The position numbers and the translations under genes were made by a program. From an uncultured Granulosicoccaceae bacterium (lineage in GTDB: Bacteria; Pseudomonadota; Gammaproteobacteria; CALCKW01): 62,467 nucleotides of DNA. This document shows, in pieces, positions 1 through 7,607 of the stretch (positions within the stretch are counted from its first letter, which is position 1; every line of letters begins with the position of its first letter). The notes under the pieces were generated by a model, which worked only from the letters and a program-made list of their open reading frames with translations, was not told where the DNA came from and searched no databases. Location of the stretch: contig CALCKW010000054.1 of NCBI GenBank assembly GCA_937965695.1, positions 1 through 62,467 of the forward strand, read 5' to 3'.

Positions 1-1
1 A

Positions 2-139
2 GACGTTCTAGACAAGGACAAAGACCCCATCATTTTGGCTTTAGAAGAGCACCGTTGGAACAAGCGCGCTGCCGCAGAGGCCTTGGGATTGAGTTACCGT
101 CAACTGCGTTATCGCATCACTAAGCTTGGTCTGGATTAG
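2..139 (+). CDS. pilR: PilR-like sigma-54 response regulator, C-terminal end (partial)
   Basis: Only the last 45 residues are inside the window; the gene begins upstream. The frame reads DVLDKDKDPIILALEEHRWN, then KRAAAEALGLSYRQLRYRIT and KLGLD before a TAG stop. This is a Fis-type helix-turn-helix, the DNA-binding domain that ends NtrC-class activators of sigma-54 RNA polymerase. Identification as PilR is an inference from position: it lies just upstream of a sigma-54 type promoter and a pilA gene, as pilSR lies near pilA in Pseudomonas. Another NtrC-family regulator is possible, because the receiver and AAA+ domains are not visible. Confidence 0.72.
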   Translation, partial: DVLDKDKDPIILALEEHRWNKRAAAEALGLSYRQLRYRITKLGLD

Positions 140-249
140 AACAATCACAGAAAAACACCTATTGATTCGGCGATTTTTGTCAACAGTTGCCAATAAATAG
201 ACGTACACATCCGGTCTAGAACAAACAAGAAAAACTAAAAAAAACCTAT

Positions 250-279
250 CTCTTTGTAATTTATAGGTTTTACAAAGAG
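250..279. repeat. Perfect 10-bp inverted repeat upstream of the pilA promoter
   Basis: CTCTTTGTAA at 250-259 is repeated in inverted orientation as TTACAAAGAG at 270-279, with a 10-nt spacer, so the arm centres are 20 bp (about two helical turns) apart. It ends 11 bp before the -24 element of the sigma-54 type promoter. That geometry suits binding of a dimeric regulator. It could instead be a weak pilR terminator, but the stem is AT-rich and has no following T-run. Its role is inferred; the symmetry is directly visible. Confidence 0.5.
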
Positions 280-289
280 CAGCTTCTTC

Positions 290-305
290 TGGCATGGCCT
301 CTGCA
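290..305 (+). promoter_or_regulatory. Sigma-54 (-24/-12) promoter of pilA
   Basis: The sequence TGGCATGGCCTCTGCA has the invariant GG and GC of RpoN promoters separated by exactly 10 nt and matches TGGCACG-N4-TTGCA closely. Transcription would start near 316, giving a leader of about 86 nt before the pilA start codon. In Pseudomonas, pilA is driven by RpoN and PilR; both an rpoN gene (50992-52527) and the end of a PilR-like activator (2-139) are in this window. Confidence 0.75.
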
Positions 306-401
306 CTAATTCTTCCAGCGTATTTTACTAAATCCCGAACAGTCCGATAACAGGAGTGTGCGAAAGCGCTGCAGTAAATTTAACTTTAAGGAAACTCTCT
401 C

Positions 402-890
402 ATGAAAACAGCACAAAAAGGTTTTACCCTAATCGAACTAATGATCGTTATCGCGATCATCGGTATTCTCGCTGCTATCGCAGTACCTCAGTACGCTACT
501 TACACCAAGCGTGCAAAATTCTCTGAAGTAATCTTGGCGGTGACTTCATTCAAAACTCCTACTGAAATCGCTGTGCAAACAGGTTCGGTTACTGCGGTTG
601 CTGATCTAGACGCTGGTTCCTTCGGAATTCCGAACACTAAAACAACCTCAGCGACATTGGACTCTGATAAGCCAGTAGGTGCAAACGTAGCGTCAGTAGA
701 CATGGCGAACGGTATTATTACCGCTACTGGTACAACAGCTGCATTTGGTACAGGTACTGCAGCGACCTATCAGATTGAAGCCGAGCTCATCAACGGCGGT
801 GTTCGCTGGAGCATGCTAGAAGGTTCGACTTGTTTGGATCTAGGTTTGTGTGCACCTACTAACCTAAAAGCTGCTGCTGCAACGCCTTAA
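402..890 (+). CDS. pilA: Type IV major pilin PilA (paralog 1)
   Basis: Predicted prepilin of 162 residues that polymerises into the type IV pilus fibre. It has a 7-residue basic leader, the PilD cleavage site KG^FTLIE, Glu at mature position 5, and a hydrophobic N-terminal helix ([19 protein letters not shown]). A C-terminal cysteine pair (C144, C150, in TCLDLGLC) forms the D-loop, followed by a short Ala-rich tail. The start is supported by AAGGAA about 9 nt upstream. Transcription probably begins at the sigma-54 promoter at 290-305, and a hairpin terminator follows at 957-998, so this gene is probably expressed as its own strong unit. It is paralogous to the pilin at 1026-1484, sharing DLDxGSxGIP and GLCAP motifs. 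Confidence 0.93.
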   Translation: MKTAQKGFTLIELMIVIAIIGILAAIAVPQYATYTKRAKFSEVILAVTSFKTPTEIAVQTGSVTAVADLDAGSFGIPNTKTTSATLDSDKPVGANVASVDMANGIITATGTTAAFGTGTAATYQIEAELINGGVRWSMLEGSTCLDLGLCAPTNLKAAAATP

Positions 891-956
891 CTTTTGATGT
901 AAGTGTCAAAGCAGTGTGAAGGCTAATCAGTTAATAGCTACTAAAAGCACTCTTGG

Positions 957-998
957 CTGGCCCGCCACCTCTTATTAGGGCGCGGGCCAGTTTATTTA
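957..998 (+). terminator. Rho-independent terminator after pilA
   Basis: The arms CTGGCCCGC (957-965) and GCGGGCCAG (982-990) are perfectly complementary, with a 16-nt loop, and TTTATTTA follows. This GC-rich stem plus T-rich tail is a good intrinsic terminator. It separates pilA from the second pilin gene and would limit expression of the downstream genes relative to pilA. Confidence 0.8.
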
Positions 999-1025
999 GA
1001 CCGCCTAAGTTCCAAGGAATTTAAA

Positions 1026-1484
1026 ATGGGAAGCAAGCAGATACGTTCAGCGAAACAATCAGGTTTCACACTTATCGAGTTGATGATTGTCATTGCGATA
1101 ATGGGAATACTTGCTGCTGTCTCAATTCCGATCTACGAAACATTTAGAATGCGGGCACAATTTGCAGAGTTGATACTAGCTACAACTCAATACAAGGCTC
1201 CCGCAGAACTTGCGTTTCAGCTAGGTCAGGTTCAAATATCAGACCTGGATTCAGGAAGCTACGGGATCCCAGAAAAATTAACTGATAGTGAGAACAACAG
1301 CACCTACATATCGTCAATTGAAATGTTGAACGGGAAAATCGAAGTAACTGCAAACAGCACTTTGAAGAATGCAACATACGTACTGGAGGCATCCGCTAGC
1401 TCGTCTGGGCAATCTCTTATTTGGAAAACCGACAATGCGAATAGTAGCTGTGTAAGCCTAGGTCTTTGTGCCCCTGTAAACTAA
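1026..1484 (+). CDS. Type IV pilin, PilA paralog 2
   Basis: Predicted prepilin of 152 residues. It has a 13-residue leader ending SG^[14 protein letters not shown], Glu at mature position 5, and a C-terminal cysteine pair (C142, C148, in SCVSLGLC). It aligns along its length with the first pilin: [20 protein letters not shown] against [20 protein letters not shown], and [10 protein letters not shown] against [15 protein letters not shown] lies 8 nt before the start. It sits behind a terminator, so it is either weakly expressed by read-through or has its own promoter, which I could not identify. It may be an alternative major pilin, a minor pilin or a recombination reservoir. Confidence 0.9.
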   Translation: MGSKQIRSAKQSGFTLIELMIVIAIMGILAAVSIPIYETFRMRAQFAELILATTQYKAPAELAFQLGQVQISDLDSGSYGIPEKLTDSENNSTYISSIEMLNGKIEVTANSTLKNATYVLEASASSSGQSLIWKTDNANSSCVSLGLCAPVN

Positions 1485-1595
1485 ATTAGAATAAACCTAA
1501 AGAATTAAATTATTACCTTTTTACCGATTTAGTTCTGGGTTAATAAATAACGCACAGCAGTATCAGCTAACCTAGATTGTACGGAGTGCCGCTTA

Positions 1596-2453
1596 ATGCC
1601 GACGCAAGATTTCAACATTATTGAGATGTCTTTGCGCCTTCTCTACACATCAGCGACTCACACTGCCCAACTAGCTATCGCTTTCATGCTACTAGCTATT
1701 TTGATAAAAAAAGACAAGGTCCTAGACTCTTTCAAGTCGTGTTCCATTGAGACTTTAAGAAATCTGGCACTAATGACAATCAATATAACACTCACCATTC
1801 CTTTAGTTTTACTCGTCTCGATGCATTTAGAGGAATACAAATTCTCTCAATCCTCAGAATTCTTGACCGACCATTTTTCTGTACCAGTAATTTTCTTTAT
1901 AGCCATTTTTTTTGGTGACTTTGTAGCCTATTGGAGGCACCGACTAGAACACTCGAGATTTTTATGGCCTTCTCACGCAGTGCATCATTCTGATACTCAA
2001 ATGACTTGGCTTACACTTGAACGCTTTCATCCAATCAATAGAGTTACCAGCTATATCATGGATAATACTGCATTGTTGTTGGTTGGATTCCCCGCGGAAG
2101 CCGTGATCGCAAATAACCTTGTTCGCCACTATTACGGCTATTTTATTCACGCTGATGCACCATGGACTTACGGTAAATTTTGGGGGAAAATTTTTGTCTC
2201 GCCAGCTATGCACCAATGGCATCACGCCAAGGCTCACAGCATGCATAATAAAAATTTTACAACCATCTTCGCCTGCATTGACTATGTATTTGGTACTTAT
2301 AGCGTGCCTGGCAATTGTGATTCCAAATTAGGTGTTTCGTATAACTTCAAGCTGGGCTTGCTTGATCAACTCGCTAATCCCTTTAAACCAAGTGCCTACA
2401 AGAAATACGACAAGCAGTCGCCTAGCCTAACCAGCAACACTAAGGTTACTTGA
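1596..2453 (+). CDS. Membrane fatty acid hydroxylase / sterol desaturase family protein
   Basis: Protein of 285 residues with hydrophobic segments near residues 20-37, 57-76 and 95-113. The histidine clusters of the di-iron membrane oxidase family are present: HRLEH (115-119), HAVHH (127-131) and MHQWHHAKAH (205-214). Such enzymes use O2 to hydroxylate or desaturate acyl chains, sterols or related lipids; the substrate here cannot be told. GGAG lies about 10 nt before the ATG. It sits between two pilin genes on the same strand, which is an unusual place for a lipid enzyme. The segment is visibly more AT-rich than the downstream genes, suggesting a different history. Confidence 0.8.
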   Translation: MPTQDFNIIEMSLRLLYTSATHTAQLAIAFMLLAILIKKDKVLDSFKSCSIETLRNLALMTINITLTIPLVLLVSMHLEEYKFSQSSEFLTDHFSVPVIFFIAIFFGDFVAYWRHRLEHSRFLWPSHAVHHSDTQMTWLTLERFHPINRVTSYIMDNTALLLVGFPAEAVIANNLVRHYYGYFIHADAPWTYGKFWGKIFVSPAMHQWHHAKAHSMHNKNFTTIFACIDYVFGTYSVPGNCDSKLGVSYNFKLGLLDQLANPFKPSAYKKYDKQSPSLTSNTKVT

Positions 2454-2467
2454 CTCAATAAAGCATT

Positions 2468-2956
2468 TTGAATGGTCAATATCAGATGAACAAAAAAGCA
2501 AATGGATTTGGGCTTGTCGACGTTGTTCTCCTCATAGCTATTATTGGAGTTTTGGCAAGCACGGTTTTACCCTCATTGAAACATCACAACATGAGAACTC
2601 AATTTCGTGCGGTGACAGACATAGCTCCACCAATACAGAGTATTGTCGACAAGTGCCTAGCAATGGAGCGAAGTGTAGAAGCCTGCAGTTCGCTTGATAA
2701 AATTCTGCCTTATGGTTATTCGCCTACCTCTGTGAGTGCAAACTCACTCATAGAGTCGATAACCCTCGTCCACCAAAATGAGCAATATACTTTAACTATC
2801 ACCCCATCTCAGAATCCTGATATTAATTCGTTCATTAACGAAGACCATACTCATATGAGCATCGCTAGAATAATCGATCGAAACGGCCGGCCTGTTATAG
2901 AAGATTGGGTAACTGCGCCCCAAAGCGGTTGTAAAATTGCGAGCTATTGCCGCTAG
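2468..2956 (+). CDS. Divergent type IV pilin-like protein (Asp5)
   Basis: Predicted protein of 162 residues, or 156 if the second Met at 2486 is used; neither start has a convincing ribosome binding site. The N-terminus NG^FGLVDVVLLIAIIGVLAS looks like a prepilin leader and helix, but mature position 5 is Asp where nearly all type IV pilins have Glu. Four cysteines are present (C63, C73, C155, C161); the last two resemble the D-loop pair of the two upstream pilins, and the first two are extra. The KHHNMRTQF segment aligns with RMRAQF of paralog 2. It could be a minor pilin or a decaying copy. Confidence 0.72.
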   Translation: MNGQYQMNKKANGFGLVDVVLLIAIIGVLASTVLPSLKHHNMRTQFRAVTDIAPPIQSIVDKCLAMERSVEACSSLDKILPYGYSPTSVSANSLIESITLVHQNEQYTLTITPSQNPDINSFINEDHTHMSIARIIDRNGRPVIEDWVTAPQSGCKIASYCR

Positions 2957-2964
2957 AATTTTTT

Positions 2965-2993
2965 ATATTACTACCTAGACCACTTAGTAATAT
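2965..2993. repeat. AT-rich perfect inverted repeat upstream of pilB
   Basis: ATATTACTA (2965-2973) and TAGTAATAT (2985-2993) form a perfect 9-bp inverted repeat with an 11-nt spacer, just after the pilin-like gene. No T-run follows on the plus strand, so it is not a standard terminator. It may be a regulator site or an mRNA processing structure. A second, imperfect hairpin (arms starting ACTTCT and ending AGAAGT, about 3022-3054) lies immediately before the pilB start codon. Confidence 0.4.
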
Positions 2994-3002
2994 TCAAAAA
3001 CT

Positions 3003-3017
3003 CGGCACGAAATCTGA
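3003..3017 (+). promoter_or_regulatory. Possible sigma-54 type promoter of pilB (degenerate -12)
   Basis: CGGCACGAAATCTGA keeps the GGCACG core of the -24 element and the 10-nt spacing, but the -12 dinucleotide is GA instead of GC. It lies 45 nt before the pilB ATG. RpoN control of pilB would fit the pilA arrangement, but the -12 mismatch falls at a nearly invariant position, so this is only a weak candidate. Confidence 0.28.
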
Positions 3018-3061
3018 TTACTACTTCTCGTTACCTTCGTTAAACGTAGAAGTGAAAACTC

Positions 3062-4771
3062 ATGTCCACAGCTCAAGACGTAATCAAAACTCTTAATGGC
3101 CTGCCCCGTCGCTTGGCGCTTGACGGCATTATGACGCCAGAAGCCGCTTCGCAGGCTGTGCAGCAGAGTCGCGAGGAAAAAACCTCCTTCATCAACTACG
3201 TTGTCGCCAAAGAGCTGGCAAGTGAAACCGATGTTGCGAGTACAGCCTCTAGAGAATTTGGCTTGCCGCTGTTGAATTTAGATGCGTTTGATATTGACAA
3301 AATTCCACTTGAGCACGCCGAGGAGGAAGCGGTTGAGAAATTTCGCGCTTTCCCTCTGATCGAGCGAGAAGCAAAACTCTATATCGCGATATCTGATCCA
3401 ACAAACCTGGCTCCACTCGATCATTTTAAATTCAAGAGCGGTCTTTCTACAGAAGCAGTTTTGGTTGAAGACGGAAAGCTAAGCGCTTTTATATCTCGCT
3501 TAACCGATAAGCGGGCGGCAAGTTTTGCGGATGAGTTGGACACCGATTTAGATTCTCTTGAGACTGAAGACACAGATAGGAACGACGATGTCAGTGAAAA
3601 TGACATTGACGATGCACCAGTTGTGCGGTTTTGTAACAAGTTACTTCTTGATGCTATCCGAAGAGGTGCATCAGATATTCACATAGAACCCTACGAAAAA
3701 ATATTCCGTGTTCGCTATCGTATTGATGGCATGCTCGAAGAGGCTACTTCGCCTCCGCTGTCGATGTCTTCACGTATTATTGCACGTGTCAAAGTCATGT
3801 CCCGCATGGACATCTCTGAGCGACGTTTACCACAAGACGGTCGTATTAAGCTCCGCATAAGCCGTAATAAAGCAATCGACTTTCGAGTTAACACATGCCC
3901 AACTCTATTTGGAGAGAAGGTCGTTTTACGTATTCTTGACCCTTCCAGCGCCATGCTAGGTATCGATGTCTTGGGTTACGAGGCTGAGCAAAAAAAGGCT
4001 TATATGGATGCGCTGTCTAATCCATACGGAATGATCCTGGTTACTGGCCCGACTGGTTCAGGTAAAACAGTCTCGCTCTACACAGGTTTGAATATTCTCA
4101 ACACCGAAGACCGAAACATCTCTACAGCTGAAGACCCCGCTGAGATCAATTTGCAAGGCATTAACCAAGTCAATGTTAACAACAAGGTAGGTTTGACCTT
4201 TTCAGAGGCATTGAAATCATTTTTACGCCAAGATCCTGACGTGATTATGGTGGGTGAGATTCGTGACTTAGAGACAGCGAGTATCGCCATTAAGGCAGCT
4301 CAGACGGGTCACATGGTCATGTCAACATTGCACACAAACGACGCCCCGCAAACGCTGACTCGCTTGATGAACATGGGCGTTGCGCCCTTTGCTGTGGCTA
4401 GTGCGGTGTCATTAATTATTGCTCAGAGACTAGGTCGACGTTTGTGCGATAGCTGCAAAGCTCCTGAAAAAGTACCTGAAGAGGCGTTACTTGCGGAGGG
4501 ATTTACTAAAGACGAAATCCCTTCATTACGAATTTTTAAGCCAGTGGGCTGTGACAAATGCAATAAAGGTTACAAAGGACGCACAGGTATTTACCAAGTG
4601 ATGCCGATAAGTGAAGAGATAGCTCGCATCATCATGGAGGGAGGCAATGCCCTTCAAATTGCAGACCAGGCCGAAAAAGACGGCATTATGGATTTGCGTG
4701 GAGCAGCATTAATGAAAGTTCGCGCAGGCACATTGGGCCTGGAAGAAGCAAACCGAATCTCTAAGGACTAA
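3062..4771 (+). CDS. pilB: Type IV pilus assembly ATPase PilB
   Basis: Cytoplasmic hexameric ATPase of 569 residues that powers pilus extension. An N-terminal MshEN-like domain is followed by the GspE/PilB core. Walker A GPTGSGKT lies near residues 328-335, an Asp box and Walker B region with DPDVIMVGEIRD near 390-402, and a His box (GHMVMSTLHTND) follows. A zinc-type tetracysteine set (CDSC and CDKC) lies near residues 461-500, as in PilB and GspE and unlike the retraction ATPase PilT. It precedes pilC by 5 nt, forming the standard pilBC pair. Length and motifs match the family. Confidence 0.95.
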   Translation: MSTAQDVIKTLNGLPRRLALDGIMTPEAASQAVQQSREEKTSFINYVVAKELASETDVASTASREFGLPLLNLDAFDIDKIPLEHAEEEAVEKFRAFPLIEREAKLYIAISDPTNLAPLDHFKFKSGLSTEAVLVEDGKLSAFISRLTDKRAASFADELDTDLDSLETEDTDRNDDVSENDIDDAPVVRFCNKLLLDAIRRGASDIHIEPYEKIFRVRYRIDGMLEEATSPPLSMSSRIIARVKVMSRMDISERRLPQDGRIKLRISRNKAIDFRVNTCPTLFGEKVVLRILDPSSAMLGIDVLGYEAEQKKAYMDALSNPYGMILVTGPTGSGKTVSLYTGLNILNTEDRNISTAEDPAEINLQGINQVNVNNKVGLTFSEALKSFLRQDPDVIMVGEIRDLETASIAIKAAQTGHMVMSTLHTNDAPQTLTRLMNMGVAPFAVASAVSLIIAQRLGRRLCDSCKAPEKVPEEALLAEGFTKDEIPSLRIFKPVGCDKCNKGYKGRTGIYQVMPISEEIARIIMEGGNALQIADQAEKDGIMDLRGAALMKVRAGTLGLEEANRISKD

Positions 4772-4776
4772 GCATC

Positions 4777-5991
4777 ATGGCAGCGACTACTACTGCTAAA
4801 CAACAATTTTCATGGCAAGGCCTTGATAATAAAGGCAATAAAGTATCAGGTCAGATCGAAGCCATAAATCCAGATATTGCAAAGGCCCTACTTCGACGCC
4901 AAGGTGTAACCAACACGCGCGTTAAAAAATTTCGGGCTAAGGCTGGGGCGAAGGGCAAAGTGTCTGCCAGTGACGTTTCTGTATTCGCTAGGCAGCTGAC
5001 AACAATGATCGGTTCAGGTGTCCCGCTTGTGCAAGCTTTTGAAATCGTTGGCGAAGGTCACGAAAACAAAGCCATGCGTGAACTCCTACTCGGCATAAAA
5101 GTAGATTTGGAGGGTGGATCGCAACTCAGTCAAGCCCTACGCGGGCATCCTGAAGCTTTTGATGATTTGTTCTGTTCGCTGGTGGATGCTGGAGAGCAAT
5201 CTGGTACTTTGGAAAAGCTGTTAAACGAGATAGCAATTTACAAAGAAAAGGCAGAATCACTAAAACGCAAAATGAAAAAGGCCGTTAAATATCCAATCTC
5301 TGTTTTGATTATCGCCGGGATCGTTACTGCAATTCTATTGATGTTCGTGGTACCACAATTTGAAACCCTATTTCAAAGCGTGGGTTCAGACCTGCCCATG
5401 TTTACACAAATGGTTGTCGGTTTATCAGAATCGTTTCAAGAATGGTGGTGGTTAATATTTGGCAGTATTTTCCTCGCTGTATGGAGTTTTTTCCACGCTC
5501 GAAAAACATCAATGTCGTTTCGACGTAGTACTGATCAGGTTGCATTAAAACTACCGGTTTTTGGTGACTTAATTGAAAAGGCCACAATTGCGCGCTTTGC
5601 GAGAACCCTGTCAACGATGTCGACAGCTGGTATGCCCTTAGTGGAGGCAATGGTGTCAGTAGCTAACTCTAGCGGCAATCTGATTTACAAAGACGCAATC
5701 ATCAGAATGAAGGAAGAAACAGAAACGGGCACTCGCCTCGGAGAAACAATGAAGAAGAGTGGACTCTTCCCAAATATGGTTCTTCAAATGGTAACTATTG
5801 GTGAAGAGTCTGGGTCACTTGACAGCATGTTGGGTAAAGTTGCTGACTACTACGAAGAAGAAGTAGACGCAGCGGTGGATGGGCTGACCAGCTTGATGGA
5901 GCCTATGATTATGGCTTTCTTAGGTGTTTTGATCGGTGGCCTTGTCATCGCTATGTATTTGCCAATTTTCAAAATGGGCGACGCATTCTAG
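4777..5991 (+). CDS. pilC: Type IV pilus inner membrane platform protein PilC
   Basis: Polytopic inner membrane protein of 404 residues that couples the PilB ATPase to pilin polymerisation. It has two tandem T2SSF domains: the first contains FARQLTTMIGSGVPLVQAFE and the second FARTLSTMSTAGMPLVEAM. Membrane segments lie near residues 170-190, 220-240 and 375-395. AAGGA at the end of pilB serves as its ribosome binding site, so the two genes are probably co-transcribed. A terminator hairpin follows at 6007. Confidence 0.95.
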   Translation: MAATTTAKQQFSWQGLDNKGNKVSGQIEAINPDIAKALLRRQGVTNTRVKKFRAKAGAKGKVSASDVSVFARQLTTMIGSGVPLVQAFEIVGEGHENKAMRELLLGIKVDLEGGSQLSQALRGHPEAFDDLFCSLVDAGEQSGTLEKLLNEIAIYKEKAESLKRKMKKAVKYPISVLIIAGIVTAILLMFVVPQFETLFQSVGSDLPMFTQMVVGLSESFQEWWWLIFGSIFLAVWSFFHARKTSMSFRRSTDQVALKLPVFGDLIEKATIARFARTLSTMSTAGMPLVEAMVSVANSSGNLIYKDAIIRMKEETETGTRLGETMKKSGLFPNMVLQMVTIGEESGSLDSMLGKVADYYEEEVDAAVDGLTSLMEPMIMAFLGVLIGGLVIAMYLPIFKMGDAF

Positions 5992-6006
5992 CGAACTCCC
6001 TCTTAG

Positions 6007-6033
6007 CACCTCGACACTCTTTCGAGGTGTTCT
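6007..6033 (+). terminator. Hairpin terminator after pilC
   Basis: CACCTCGA (6007-6014) pairs perfectly with TCGAGGTG (6022-6029) around a 7-nt loop, and TTCTT follows. The T-tract is short, so termination may be partial, but it suggests that pilD and coaE have a separate promoter or depend on read-through. Confidence 0.6.
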
Positions 6034-6141
6034 TGGCCGCAGCTGGCCCGAAAAACTTTTCTTTGCACTATCATCAAAGCAAAATGAATTACGATAAGTA
6101 CTCCATTTTCTTACTCCCCTAAACACTCACGAGAAATGCTC

Positions 6142-7002
6142 ATGCAGGCCAACACCGTAGATTTAATATTTTTACTACCGGTTGCTGCGTTGATAGGAGC
6201 TTTGGTGGGTAGTTTTCTCAATGTCGTGATATTTCGCCTGCCAGTTATGCTTGAGCGAAGTTGGCAAGAAGAAGCCAGGGCTATTCTAGAACTCGACCCA
6301 CCTAAAGATCAAAGCGTTTTCAACTTGGCGACACCACCTTCACGGTGTAACGGGTGCGGTTCCCCGATTAAACCTTGGCAAAACATACCCGTGTTAAGCT
6401 GGCTTATCCAAGGCGGAAAGTGTCGCACTTGCAAAACTTCAGTAAGCATCCAATATCCTCTTATTGAAACCGGTAGTGCTCTGCTAACAACACTAGTTGT
6501 ATGGCACTTTGGTGCCACTTGGCAAGCTTTTGCCGGCATAATTTTTACTTGGTTCTTAATCACCGGTGCCGTGATTGATTTTCATACTAAGTTGCTACCA
6601 GACAATATAACACTGCCACTCTTATGGTTAGGTTTGTTGGTATCACTTGCTCCCTTTTCAATTTCACCTGAGCACGCAATTGTAGGCGCAGTACTGGGTT
6701 ATTTAAGTTTATGGAGTGTCTACCAGCTTTTCAAACTACTCACCGGTAAAGAAGGAATGGGTTATGGTGATTTCAAGCTGCTCGCTGGACTAGGCGCTTG
6801 GTGCGGATGGGAACAACTACCCCTAATTATATTATTGTCTTCAATTACGGGCGCAATTTTAGGTATCATTTGGCTTAAGCTCGGTGATAAACATAAAGAC
6901 ACTGCTATGCCATTTGGACCATACTTAGCCATCGCAGGCTGGCTTTCGTACATGTGGGGCCCACAAATGCTTGACGCTTACTTAGGGATACTTGGCGGCT
7001 AA
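6142..7002 (+). CDS. pilD: Prepilin peptidase and N-methyltransferase PilD
   Basis: Bifunctional inner membrane aspartic protease that cleaves prepilin leaders after Gly and methylates the new N-terminus; it would process the pilins encoded upstream. It has about eight hydrophobic segments, the two-CxxC zinc motif of the cytoplasmic loop (CNGC and CRTC), and both catalytic aspartates, in GAVIDFHTKLLPD and GYGDFK. I chose the ATG at 6142 because GAGAA lies 6 nt upstream; an ATG two codons earlier (6136) is also open. The stop codon overlaps the coaE start by 1 nt (TAATG). Confidence 0.94.
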   Translation: MQANTVDLIFLLPVAALIGALVGSFLNVVIFRLPVMLERSWQEEARAILELDPPKDQSVFNLATPPSRCNGCGSPIKPWQNIPVLSWLIQGGKCRTCKTSVSIQYPLIETGSALLTTLVVWHFGATWQAFAGIIFTWFLITGAVIDFHTKLLPDNITLPLLWLGLLVSLAPFSISPEHAIVGAVLGYLSLWSVYQLFKLLTGKEGMGYGDFKLLAGLGAWCGWEQLPLIILLSSITGAILGIIWLKLGDKHKDTAMPFGPYLAIAGWLSYMWGPQMLDAYLGILGG

Positions 7003-7607
7003 TGATAAGCGTTGGTTTGACAGGCGGTATCGCAAGCGGGAAATCTACCGTAGCTGCGTTATTTGAAAATCTTGGCGTGCCCATCATTTACGCTGACAAA
7101 ATCTCACGTGAAGTTGTAGCTCTCGGAACCGATGGGCTGAGAAAAGTGCAAAGCTTATTCGGCAACGAAGTACTTGACCCCTCAGGCGAACTCAATCGTT
7201 CTGCGTTGAGAGCAATTGTTTTTGCTAACCCTAAGAAAAGACAACAATTAGAGTCGCTCCTACATCCTTTGATTCGAAGCCGTAGCGATGAATTGGAAAA
7301 ACTAGCGGAAGACTCCGGTGCTCCATACCTTGTTTTCGAAATTCCTTTACTGCTAGAAACCCATCGGTACGAGGATATGGATCGGGTATTAGTCATCGAT
7401 GTGCATGAAAAGACGCAAATAAATCGTGTGATGCGCCGTGACAATTGCAGTGAAGCACAAGCAAGAGAGATACTAGCGGTTCAAAGTAGTCGAGCGGAGC
7501 GCCTTGCAATTGCAACAGACGTGATCTCCAACGAAGGGGATGAGCACGAGCTGAAATCAGCTGTGGATGAATTGCACAAAGTTTACTTAGAACTTGCTAC
7601 TGCTTAA
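7002..7607 (+). CDS. coaE: Dephospho-CoA kinase
   Basis: Cytosolic enzyme of 201 residues that phosphorylates dephospho-CoA on the ribose 3'-hydroxyl, the last step of coenzyme A synthesis. It begins MISVGLTGGIASGKST with the P-loop at residues 8-15. The region HPLIRSRSDEL and the segment YLVFEIPLLLETHRYEDMDR are typical. It is translationally coupled to pilD, the arrangement also seen in Pseudomonas. Its 3' end overlaps the convergent mutT gene by 11 nt. Confidence 0.95.
   Translation: MISVGLTGGIASGKSTVAALFENLGVPIIYADKISREVVALGTDGLRKVQSLFGNEVLDPSGELNRSALRAIVFANPKKRQQLESLLHPLIRSRSDELEKLAEDSGAPYLVFEIPLLLETHRYEDMDRVLVIDVHEKTQINRVMRRDNCSEAQAREILAVQSSRAERLAIATDVISNEGDEHELKSAVDELHKVYLELATA

Noticed and set aside
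41..295. Minus-strand open frame of 84 residues at the window start
   Set aside because: It lies antisense to the PilR-like end, the palindrome and the sigma-54 promoter, has no ribosome binding site or recognisable motif, and is Cys/Val-rich in a non-protein-like way.
957..998. Possible sigma-54 promoter (TTGGCTGGCCCGCC) for the second pilin
   Set aside because: The GG and GC spacing does not fit the -24/-12 rule; the sequence is explained by the pilA terminator stem.
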